Shown piece by piece: positions 36,930 to 44,878 of a stretch of 64,000 bases of DNA. Each line of letters starts with the position of its first letter. Within the stretch, counting starts at the first letter, position 1. A model generated the notes under the pieces. It worked only from the letters and a program-made list of their open reading frames with translations. It did not search any database and was not told the DNA's origin. This DNA comes from Planctomycetota bacterium (GTDB taxonomy: Bacteria > Planctomycetota > Planctomycetia > Isosphaerales > Isosphaeraceae). A program made the position numbers and the translations under genes. The stretch is taken from positions 22,457 through 86,456 of the forward strand of contig JAJYWB010000019.1 of assembly GCA_021791715.1 (NCBI GenBank). The letters run 5' to 3'.

Positions 36930-37988
36930 TCAATCGCGTTTACCCACGCGTCCTCGAAGCCTGGCGCTCACGCGGAGCAGGAAGCGGGTTTCCTCGTCGG
37001 TGAGCGATCCTTTGCCGCCGACGTGAAGCTTGGCGAGGATCTCGTCCAATCGCTCCTCCTCGGCCGCCTCCCGCGCCGAGCGACGCGCCCGACGAAGCTC
37101 GGAACGACGCCGACGCCAACGATTGATCACGCTTTCACGATACGGGCGAACCTTCGCCGATCCCCCTTCAAGGCTCGAATAACCCTCCGAAAAATCATAG
37201 CCGAGGAAATCGTCGTCGTCTTCGATCTCGTCGAGCGATCCCGCGTCGTGACGCACCGCGAGTTCAATTAAAATCGCCAGCGCGATCAAAAGGAAACCCT
37301 GATCGGTTTGATCGTACGCCATCCGAACGAGCGCCGTCAGGATCATCACCGCGGCGCAACCCCGCGCGATCCACGGAATGATCAGCGTGTTCCGGGGATT
37401 CTCGCCGAACGGGTCGGCGAGCCGGGCGCGCAAAACGCGTCCCATGTCGAACGGCGAAGCCGGAATCATATTGAGCAAAAAGACCACCCAGTTGAGAAAA
37501 CCGAACCAACCGACCCACCATGCCGCCGAAAAATCGGCCGCCTGCTTGCCTGAAGTCAGCAACGGCGCCCCTCCGCCCGCGTGATTGCCGAACGGATTCC
37601 AAACAAACCTCGCCCCCAAAAACGTTAGCCCGATCGCCGACAAAATCGCGAGCGACCCGCTCGTCGCAATCGCCGCGTAGGCGCTCATCGCATTTTCACG
37701 TGAATGCGAATCATGAGTCGGTCGAATCAAATTGCCGAGCGGCCAAAGTTGAACGTCGTCGGGTTCGCGTCCGAGCCGAACCGAAACGAACGCCCGAGCC
37801 CCCTCGTGAAGGCAAACGACCAATCCCAGTAGCGCAAGCCAACCGAACGTCGCCGCGACCGGCTTGCCCGGAGAAATCGCCGCCTGGGTCAATCGACCGA
37901 CGACGAAAATCAATGTGATGACATGTACGCGAATCCGCGTCGTCGACCAACGGCCCAGCGGAATCGACCAATAGAGGGGATCGGTCAT
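36930..37988 (-). CDS. Site-2-protease-like membrane protein, degenerate active site
   Basis: A 352-residue protein similar to planctomycetal M50 proteases: MTDPLYWSIPLGRWSTTRIRV start, five to six membrane segments, VQLWPLGNLI after the first motif, and NWVVFLLNMIPASPFDMGRVLR as the third. The first motif reads HEGAR (His61, Glu62, Arg65) instead of HExxH, and the PxDGG-like motif reads PFDMGR. Loss of a zinc His suggests it does not cut peptides. The C-terminal LDEILAKLHVGGKGSLTDEE is a small domain often found on rhomboids and M50 proteins. I chose the ATG at 37988 for the family-like start; the frame opens at 38048. YkgJ-type gene follows. Confidence 0.75.
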   Translation of the reverse strand: MTDPLYWSIPLGRWSTTRIRVHVITLIFVVGRLTQAAISPGKPVAATFGWLALLGLVVCLHEGARAFVSVRLGREPDDVQLWPLGNLIRPTHDSHSRENAMSAYAAIATSGSLAILSAIGLTFLGARFVWNPFGNHAGGGAPLLTSGKQAADFSAAWWVGWFGFLNWVVFLLNMIPASPFDMGRVLRARLADPFGENPRNTLIIPWIARGCAAVMILTALVRMAYDQTDQGFLLIALAILIELAVRHDAGSLDEIEDDDDFLGYDFSEGYSSLEGGSAKVRPYRESVINRWRRRRSELRRARRSAREAAEEERLDEILAKLHVGGKGSLTDEETRFLLRVSARLRGRVGKRD

Positions 37989-38238
37989 AACGGGCCACCG
38001 AGTCGCGATACGGGATCGTCGCCAAGGACCGTGTTCGAGAGACGACATATCAGCGTAGCATCGAACAATTCCCTTCGCAACTCATTCTCGTGGAAGAAGA
38101 GCCGATCGGTCCTTCAAGACGATCACGACTTATCAAACCGCTCGCGCGGCGATCTCACGCCGAAACTCCCACGAAAACCGGACCGATCAACCCCGAAAAC
38201 CACGCCGATTCACCTCGTTTCACCGCTCGACTCACCCC

Positions 38239-38297
38239 AAAAACGATCGAGCCGAAATCTCGGAGTGTTTTCACCCCGAAATCCCGGCTCGATTCGA
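38239..38297 (-). terminator. Terminator of hsp20
   Basis: On the minus strand a long imperfect hairpin (arms about 23 bases, CGAGCCG at the base with CGGCTCG, GATTTC-type interior, loop AAAA) is followed by TCG and TTTTT. It sits about 85 bp beyond the hsp20 stop. Confidence 0.7.
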
Positions 38298-38381
38298 TTT
38301 CTCATTAACTTCTATTAATGTGTGCGTTCATTACCTCCGCGGATCGCCGATCCCGCGAACCGGCTAAAAGCGAACGATGAA

Positions 38382-38840
38382 TCACGCCGATTGAATCTCA
38401 ACCTTCGTCGGCTTGGCCGAATCGGCCTTCGCGAGCTCGATCCGAAGCACGCCGTTCTCGAGCGTAGCCTTCATCCCGTCGCGATCGACCGCCGACGAAA
38501 GCTTGATCGAACGCTCGAATCCGCCAAAATACCGATTGTTGTAGATATAATTGATATTTTCAGGAGCTTTCGATTTCCGTTCGCCGCGAATCGTCATCAC
38601 GCCGTTGTGCGCGACGATCTCGAGATCCTCGCGAGCGAATCCGGGAAGGTCGAGTTCGACGTAAACGTGATCGCCGTCCTCCCAGATCGATGTCGGGACG
38701 CCCGCCCAGGCCTCGTTAAGAACGCCGCCGTCGGTTCCAAACATCCGATTGAAAACACGATCGAATTCGCCGGCGAACCGCTCGTAAGAAGGATCGACCG
38801 CGGCCCGACTCCAACCGTTTTGACGCAGCATAGGCAACAT
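38382..38840 (-). CDS. Small heat-shock protein, Hsp20/alpha-crystallin
   Basis: A 152-residue ATP-independent holdase. The alpha-crystallin domain spans about 45-140: VYVELDLPGFAREDLEIVAHNGVMTIRGERK and the hallmark LENGVLRIELAKAD near the end. The N-terminal arm (SYERFAGEFDRVFNRMFG) is the usual oligomerisation segment. The ATG follows AAAGGAGA at ideal spacing. About 260-320 bp upstream lie palindromic CTGCC/GGCAG elements that may control it; a terminator follows the gene. Confidence 0.95.
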   Translation of the reverse strand: MLPMLRQNGWSRAAVDPSYERFAGEFDRVFNRMFGTDGGVLNEAWAGVPTSIWEDGDHVYVELDLPGFAREDLEIVAHNGVMTIRGERKSKAPENINYIYNNRYFGGFERSIKLSSAVDRDGMKATLENGVLRIELAKADSAKPTKVEIQSA

Positions 38841-39455
38841 GGGAATCTCCTTTCATGGGTTCGAGGTTTCGATCTTCAACCGACGACCGAACGCCCGGTC
38901 GTCGCCGTCTCGCTCGCGGGCTTTCCAAAACCCTCGGGGAAGTCCCGCGTGTCTCGTTTCAGCGTCCCATCGGGAGCGCCTTTCGTAAGGAATAAGTAGC
39001 AAGATCCGTGCCAAAACAATCGAAAAACCACATCTATCTTGTATTTCTTAAGTTACGTCAAACGATAGGGTCTTGGAATTGCGTCGACCGACTGCCGTTT
39101 TGGCTGGAAAGGCGCCGAAATCGAGTTCCGAACGTGTCGCCTAAGCCGCCAAAATGGCAGCCGTTTTGATCGATCACGACAACCCGACCCGCTTAAAACC
39201 GGCCGGAATGATTCATCGAACCGAACCCGGCCGATCGCGTTCTTAGCGATTGAGATCTTGAATCGATCGTTCGAGCGAGTCGACGGACGATTTCGCCCTT
39301 ACGCACCATCTTTCAAGGGAACGGACTCGCCGGCGACTTACATGAAGCCTTGGATCGCGGTACGATGATCGTTCGACTCTCGATCACACGCGCCGGGGCC
39401 GAGACTTGGGCGCCCTTACGATCGCCAAATTGGGATCCACTTAATCATCAGATCT
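38841..39455. other. Long divergent intergenic region between hsp20 and the first sulfatase-like gene
   Basis: About 615 bp without a convincing gene. It should hold the promoters of both flanking genes. The paired CTGCC-type palindromes at 39092-39168 are the only structured element I can see. Confidence 0.5.
39092..39168 (-). promoter_or_regulatory. Paired palindromic motif upstream of hsp20
   Basis: CTGCCGTTTTGGC at 39092-39104 and GCCAAAATGGCAG at 39148-39160 are mutual inverse copies (one mismatch), 43 bases apart. The second copy itself continues into a palindrome, CAAAATGGCAGCCGTTTTG. This looks like a paired binding site for a dimeric regulator. Its assignment to hsp20 rather than to the divergent gene at 39456 is inference. 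Confidence 0.5.
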
Positions 39456-41573
39456 ATGGATATAATTGCTAATCAAACAATCTCGCCGTCGAGCGATCGC
39501 GTTGAGGAATCGACCTCGTCGTCGAACTTGATAACCGGCGAATCCCCCTTGTCGGATCGTTCCCGCTTTGAAATCGGCCCAAAGGCGAAGCCTCGGGTGC
39601 TTTTCTTGATCGCCGCGGTCTGGTCGCTCTGGGGGGGATTTCTCGATCTGTTATCAATTTATATCAAGAAAAACTTTCTTTATCACTTACCGTTTTATCA
39701 TCGGGCTCCCGGGTTCGCGTGGCGGATCCCGCTCGCCTCGGCGGTCGTTTTGACGCTGATCGCGGCGCCGATCGTCGTGCTGTTATCGATCAGACCCGCG
39801 GTTCGGGGGAGGTTTTGGACGGCGTGGTGGTGCTCGTCCGCCGCGGTTCTGGCGGCGCTCTCTCGACTGCCGATTCACTCGGCCGCGGCGACGCTCCTCG
39901 CGATAGGCGTGGGATATCGTGTCGGCCGGCTGTTCGATCGTTCGGGAGAGCGATTCGAACGCAGGATGTTCGTCGCGGCGGCGATCCCGCTCGTCGCGCT
40001 CGGCGCGATCGCAACATCATATTATGTGGATCGCGGGTCGAGGCGAGGCGCGATCGAAATCGGCCGATCGACTTCCGCGATCGATAAGCGCCCGAACGTG
40101 CTTTTCATCGTTCTCGACGCGGTCCGCGCGCGGAGCCTGAGCCTTTACGGCCATGAGCGAGGAACGACCCGCGAGCTCGATCGCTGGGCGCGGCGCGGGG
40201 TCGTTTTCGACCGAGCCTTCGCCGCGGCGCCCTGGACGTTTCCTTCTCACGCATCAATGTTCACAGGATTATGGCCTTATCAGTTTGATCAGGAATGGAA
40301 TCACGCGATCGAGGCGAGGCCGAAGACGCTCGCCGAGTCGTTTTCGAGGCGAGGTTATCGGACGATCGGCTTCGCGGGTAACACCGAGTTCTGCTCGCGC
40401 GAGACGGGGCTAGACGCGGGATTCATCGAGTATCATGACGTCGTCGAGTCGTTCCTCGGCGGGTCGTTTTTGGGAGGCCGGCTCGATCGGCTCGCGCGCG
40501 ATTCGTCGGAATTGTATCGACAAAAAATGAGCAGGTTTAAATCCGTGGGCGCTCACGCGTTCGTTCGCGATCTGATCGAGCTGGTGAATTCAAGCGGCGA
40601 TCCGCGACCGTTTTTCGCGTTCGTGAATTTTGTCGACGCGCACGAGCCGTTCGTCGTTCCGCGTGATTTTCCCAGTCGTTTCGGCGGAGTTCCGAAGAAC
40701 GACTCCGACGCGTCTCTTCTGATGGATTGGTGGCTCGTCGATAAGCTCGCGCTTTCCGAGCGTCAAATCAAGCTCGCGCGCGACGCTTACGACGACTCGA
40801 TCGCGTTCCTCGACGCCGAACTCGGAGCGCTCCTCGACGCGGTCGAGCGATCGGGAAAACTTGAAGACACGATCGTGACGATCGTCGGCGATCACGGCGA
40901 AAGCATGGGAGAACACGGATTATTTAATCACGGAACAAGTTTGGATCTTCAAGAAATTCACGTTCCTTTAATTGTGATCGCTCCCGGAATCGTTCCCGAG
41001 GGAAAGCGAATCGCCGAGCCCGTAAGCCTGCGCGACATCCCCGCGACGCTCGTCGATCTAAGCCGCCGAGGCGCGACGGCGAATCAATCCCGCGAGAACG
41101 AAGGACGAGACGCGGCGAAAACGGAAGACGCGGCGAAGAAAGAAGCGACGAAGAACGAACCCGCGGAATTTCCGGGCTCGTCGCTCGCCCCTCTCTGGGA
41201 AGATCCGCCGCGAATCCCGAGCGTCTCGCCGGCCTTCTCGGAGGTCGACGGCCCGTTCCTTTTCTCGGGACAATTCGGCCGCGCCGCCGAATTGCGAGGC
41301 ACGATCTTCTCGCTCGTCGAAGGCGACGAACATTATCTGATCGACGACCAGGGAAATGAGCGCTTATTTAATTTTAGAAGCGATCCCGGCGAGGATCGCG
41401 ATCTCGCGAACACGTCGGGCGTTCACGATCGACTCGTTCGGTTTCGTCGGGTCCTTCTCGCCGAACTCGATCGCAACCGAGAAATTCGCCAAGGCGCGGG
41501 AGAGGCTCGCAAGAAAATCGGCGAATCGCTCCGGGGAAAACTGCCGCGGCGCGAGACCTCGATCGGCCGATGA
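39456..41573 (+). CDS. Membrane sulfatase-like protein, paralog 1 (Thr at nucleophile position)
   Basis: A 705-residue protein with four to five N-terminal membrane segments (about 49-70, 90-112, 120-137, 140-158, 170-190) and an alkaline-phosphatase-superfamily domain outside the membrane. Metal-binding Asp221 is in NVLFIVLDAVRA. The nucleophile segment reads WTFPSHASMFTG, with Thr261 where sulfatases have the formylglycine Cys/Ser. The later metal site is GDHGESMGEH. Thr plus multi-span anchor recalls LtaS and EptA phosphotransferases more than sulfatases, so group transfer to a lipid or glycan at the outer face is possible. An inserted charged stretch (about 540-570, ENEGRDAAKTEDAAKK) is specific to this copy. 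Confidence 0.8.
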   Translation: MDIIANQTISPSSDRVEESTSSSNLITGESPLSDRSRFEIGPKAKPRVLFLIAAVWSLWGGFLDLLSIYIKKNFLYHLPFYHRAPGFAWRIPLASAVVLTLIAAPIVVLLSIRPAVRGRFWTAWWCSSAAVLAALSRLPIHSAAATLLAIGVGYRVGRLFDRSGERFERRMFVAAAIPLVALGAIATSYYVDRGSRRGAIEIGRSTSAIDKRPNVLFIVLDAVRARSLSLYGHERGTTRELDRWARRGVVFDRAFAAAPWTFPSHASMFTGLWPYQFDQEWNHAIEARPKTLAESFSRRGYRTIGFAGNTEFCSRETGLDAGFIEYHDVVESFLGGSFLGGRLDRLARDSSELYRQKMSRFKSVGAHAFVRDLIELVNSSGDPRPFFAFVNFVDAHEPFVVPRDFPSRFGGVPKNDSDASLLMDWWLVDKLALSERQIKLARDAYDDSIAFLDAELGALLDAVERSGKLEDTIVTIVGDHGESMGEHGLFNHGTSLDLQEIHVPLIVIAPGIVPEGKRIAEPVSLRDIPATLVDLSRRGATANQSRENEGRDAAKTEDAAKKEATKNEPAEFPGSSLAPLWEDPPRIPSVSPAFSEVDGPFLFSGQFGRAAELRGTIFSLVEGDEHYLIDDQGNERLFNFRSDPGEDRDLANTSGVHDRLVRFRRVLLAELDRNREIRQGAGEARKKIGESLRGKLPRRETSIGR

Positions 41574-42022
41574 ATTAAAAATTAAAATATTATTGCGTTA
41601 CGATGTTCTTGAATATTCATTAGAATCATCGTCTCCGGCTTCCAAGCTCGGCGAGCTTAACTTTGAGAGAACCGATTTTCGACGGCGTCGGCCCGAAGCG
41701 CAAGCGTCGTCTCGATTATATCATCAATTTGATATTTTCATTCTATGATTAGAAGACGAACGCCGGCGCGTCGGGTCGTTATGATCGCGGCTTCGCCGCC
41801 CGAGGAATAACCGCGACTCGTTTGATTCGCTTCGGCTCGTCGGTTCGAGTTTTTTTCGCAACCGTGTTGCTTTGGCAAGGAGCGGTCATTAAATTGAAAC
41901 GGTTCAATCGGCTCGCGAGGGGCCGATTCCTTTTCAGGCGAGGGGCGCCCGGTCGGACGATGAGCGACATCGTCGGTCGGGTTTTTTCGTTTTCCGAGGG
42001 GCGCGGATTCGAGGAACGCGTT
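41574..42022. other. Intergenic gap with one repeat arm
   Basis: About 450 bp. It holds an arm of the dispersed inverted module near 41760-41803 (GCGTCGGGTCG, TTATGATCGCGGC, TTCGCCGCC) and AT-rich sequence around 41570-41620. Open frames cross it but lack start sites and motifs. Confidence 0.45.
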
Positions 42023-42385
42023 ATGTCCGAGCCGGCCGTCGATGCGGAAACCAAAATTCGCGAGCCCGACGGGGCGATTCGATCGAACGAGTCGCTCGAG
42101 GATTCGGGTCGATCCGAAACCGAGATCGCCGCCGAGATCGAAAGCGGCGCGCGGCGGGCGTTTTGGATCGGCTTGGGGGGCGCCGCGGCGGCGATCACCG
42201 CGACGATCTGGGTGATGTTTTGGGCGACGTCCGCGGGATCGCCCGAGCCGTCGTCGTCGGCTCGAAGCGCGTCGGAAAGCGGGGCGAACGCCTTAAAAAA
42301 CGAGCCCAAAGCCGGTGCGAAACCAAACGATAAGACCGGCGCCGACGCCTCTAAAACCGACGCGAAGTCGCACGCGAGCCCTTGA
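42023..42385 (+). CDS. Small single-span membrane protein upstream of ccoN
   Basis: A 120-residue protein: acidic N-terminus with SETEIAAEIESGARRAFWIG, one membrane segment about residues 52-72 (GLGGAAAAITATIWVMFWAT), and a Ser/Ala/Lys-rich low-complexity tail. The ATG at 42023 follows GAGGAA; a longer frame from 41822 has Arg-rich residues unlike a real N-terminus. It precedes ccoN by 165 bp on the same strand. A role in cbb3 oxidase assembly, or as a small accessory subunit, is possible from position alone. Confidence 0.5.
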   Translation: MSEPAVDAETKIREPDGAIRSNESLEDSGRSETEIAAEIESGARRAFWIGLGGAAAAITATIWVMFWATSAGSPEPSSSARSASESGANALKNEPKAGAKPNDKTGADASKTDAKSHASP

Positions 42386-42549
42386 AAATGTTTTGAAACG
42401 ATCTTGACGATGAAGATCGAACGCGCGCCGGTTCGATCGAGATATCGCTCGTGACGACGGCGATTTGGGCGAAACGGCTTTAAAAATAGAGCCGCTCGGC
42501 GGGCCGAGGGTGAATCCAAAGGGAACCGATCTTCAAGGGGGTTGTAGGG

Positions 42550-44070
42550 ATGACCGATCCGAGTGACGCGATCGCGCCGCGGCGCACCTCCGCGGCCGAG
42601 CTTTCGGAGCGAGCGCGGCAGGCTCGCCTCCGGTTCGCGATCGACGAATCGACGCGCGGGCCCGTGCTGCTCTTTTTCGCGAGTTCGGTGTTTTGGCTGG
42701 TGATCGGCTCGATCCTGGCGATGATCGCATCGATCAAAATGCACTCGCCCCTCTTTCTGGGCGACGTTTCGTGGCTGACGTTCGGTCGTGTGCGGCCGGC
42801 GCATCTCAACGTCGTCGCTTACGGCTGGGCGTCGATGGCCGGAGTGGGAACGATGCTTTGGCTGATGGCGCGGCTCTCGCGCGCCGAGATGCGTTATCCG
42901 AAATTGTTGTTCATATCCGGGGTTATCTGGAACCTGGGCGTGCTCGCGGGAACGATCGCGATCCTCGCGGGATGGAGCGTATCGATCGAATATCTCGAAT
43001 TCCCCGCGTTCGTTCCGCCGCTGCTCACCGTCGCTTACGTGCTCGTCGGCCTCTGGGCGGCGCTGATGTTCCTTGACCGAAGAGAAAAACATATTTATGT
43101 TTCTCAGTGGTATTTATTCGCGGCTTTGTTTTGGTTTCCCTGGTTGTACACCGCGGTGAATTTGCTGCTCGTGATCGCCCCCACCCCCGGAGTCGCGCAG
43201 GCTTCGATCACGTGGTGGTACGGCCACAACGTGCTCGGGCTCTGGTTCACGCCGATCGGCCTGGCGACGATCTATTACCTCCTCCCCAAAGTTCTCGGCA
43301 GGCCGATTCACAGTTACTATTTAAGCATTCTTGGATTTTGGTCGCTCGCCCTGTTTTACAACTGGAACGGAGCGCATCACCTGATCGGCGCCCCCGTTCC
43401 CGCGTGGCTCGTCACGGTGTCGGTCGTCGCCAGCATGATGATGTTCATCCCGGTGGGGACGGTCGCTATTAATCATCACATGACGATGGTTGGTCATTTT
43501 CGATTGTTGAAGGCGAGCCCCACTCTTAGATTCACGGTTTTCGGCGCGATGAGTTACACCGCGGTGAGCGCCGAGGGGTCGCTCGAATCGCTCAGGTCGA
43601 TCAACCTTCCCACGCATTTCACCCATTTCGTCGTCGCGCACGCGCATCTGGGGTTATACGGCTTCTTTTCGATGATCATGTTCGGGGCGATTTATTACAT
43701 CATGCCCCGCCTGACGGGCTGGGAGTGGGCCTCGGCGCGGCTGATCCGGGTTCATTTTTGGGGAACCGCGGGAGGAATCCTGGCGTATTTCATCCCCCTT
43801 TCGTACGGCGGGTTTATGCAGGGGCTGAAAATGCTCGACGCCCAAACGCCGTTCATCGATACCGTTCGCTATACGATTCCGTTTCTTTGGATTCGGAGCG
43901 GCGCGGGTTTGCTCATGACCGTCGGACATCTGGCGTTCGCCGTGCTTTTTGTTATGAACATACTAAAGTGGGGCGAGCGACGAACCGAGCCGACGCTGCT
44001 CGACGATCCCGCCGAATACGCTCGAGAACTCGCGGCCGCCGACGCGACCGTCGTGGAGGAGACGCCATGA
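42550..44070 (+). CDS. ccoN: cbb3-type cytochrome c oxidase subunit I
   Basis: CcoN is the catalytic haem-copper subunit of a high-affinity terminal oxidase that reduces oxygen to water in the membrane. The 506-residue protein has about 12 membrane helices and the haem/Cu ligands: the first low-spin haem His in RPAHLNVVAYGW, CuB His in WWYGHNVLGLW, the CuB pair in NWNGAHHLIGAP, and haem b/b3 His in HFTHFVVAHAHLGLYGF. The ATG at 42550 follows GGGGGTTGTAGGG. The stop overlaps the ccoO start (ATGA), so the subunits are translationally coupled. Confidence 0.95.
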   Translation: MTDPSDAIAPRRTSAAELSERARQARLRFAIDESTRGPVLLFFASSVFWLVIGSILAMIASIKMHSPLFLGDVSWLTFGRVRPAHLNVVAYGWASMAGVGTMLWLMARLSRAEMRYPKLLFISGVIWNLGVLAGTIAILAGWSVSIEYLEFPAFVPPLLTVAYVLVGLWAALMFLDRREKHIYVSQWYLFAALFWFPWLYTAVNLLLVIAPTPGVAQASITWWYGHNVLGLWFTPIGLATIYYLLPKVLGRPIHSYYLSILGFWSLALFYNWNGAHHLIGAPVPAWLVTVSVVASMMMFIPVGTVAINHHMTMVGHFRLLKASPTLRFTVFGAMSYTAVSAEGSLESLRSINLPTHFTHFVVAHAHLGLYGFFSMIMFGAIYYIMPRLTGWEWASARLIRVHFWGTAGGILAYFIPLSYGGFMQGLKMLDAQTPFIDTVRYTIPFLWIRSGAGLLMTVGHLAFAVLFVMNILKWGERRTEPTLLDDPAEYARELAAADATVVEETP

Positions 44071-44678
44071 ATCACGGACCGACGATCTTCCTGGGAGTCT
44101 TGCTCACGTTCGCCTCGGCGTGGCTCGGGCTCGTTTTCGCCCCCTACTCCCAGCTCAACAAGCTTAAACCCGCGGCGTCCGATACCGGCGGCGACTTTTA
44201 CCCCAAGCCGCTATCGGGACTCGCCGCCAAGGGACGCGCCGTTTATCAAGCGAACGGATGCACATATTGCCATACTCAACAGATTCGACCCGAGGGATTC
44301 GGAGTCGATATCGACCGCGGTTGGGGTCCTCGGCGAAGCGTTCCGCGCGATTATTTATACGACAGCCCGCACCTGCTCGGCAGCATGCGCACCGGGCCGG
44401 ATCTCTTTAACATCGGTTCACGCCAGCCGAGCTCGAACTGGCACCATCTTCACTTGTACGACCCGCAAACCGTTTCGCCGGGATCGACGATGCCGAGGTT
44501 TCGATTCCTTTATGAAACTCGAAAGATCGTCGGCGCAAAATCGCGCAAGGCTCTCGATACGCCCCCCGATTGGAACGTTCCCGCGGGTTACGAGATCGTA
44601 CCGACCGAAGACGCTCTCGCGCTTGTCGCTTATCTAAAATCGCTCGATCACACGACCCCGCTCCCCGAGGCCGAGTGA
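44067..44678 (+). CDS. ccoO: cbb3-type cytochrome c oxidase subunit II (mono-haem)
   Basis: A 203-residue membrane-anchored cytochrome c: one membrane segment (about 6-27), then CTYCHTQQIRPEG (CxxCH haem c site) and GSRQPSSNWHHLHLYDPQTVSPGSTMPRFRFLY, the canonical CcoO region with axial Met in TMPRF. The ATG at 44067 overlaps the ccoN stop by four bases (ATGA) and is preceded by GGAGGAG inside ccoN. No ccoP or ccoQ follows; the next gene is a sulfatase-like paralog. Confidence 0.95.
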   Translation: MNHGPTIFLGVLLTFASAWLGLVFAPYSQLNKLKPAASDTGGDFYPKPLSGLAAKGRAVYQANGCTYCHTQQIRPEGFGVDIDRGWGPRRSVPRDYLYDSPHLLGSMRTGPDLFNIGSRQPSSNWHHLHLYDPQTVSPGSTMPRFRFLYETRKIVGAKSRKALDTPPDWNVPAGYEIVPTEDALALVAYLKSLDHTTPLPEAE

Positions 44679-44878
44679 AGCCGCGCCGCGAAGAGACCGA
44701 GGGGGGCGAGATCTTTGAATCATAATATTCACACTAGACGATACCGGCGGGTCGCGGCTTATCGCGTGGCGGATCACGTTCGAGATCGGTACGATTCAAG
44801 ACGTGATCGCCGAGCCGCTTCGAGGAGGTTTCCGGGCGGGCGCGGCTTGCTTTTCGCGTCACGCTAACGAGAGTCGCC

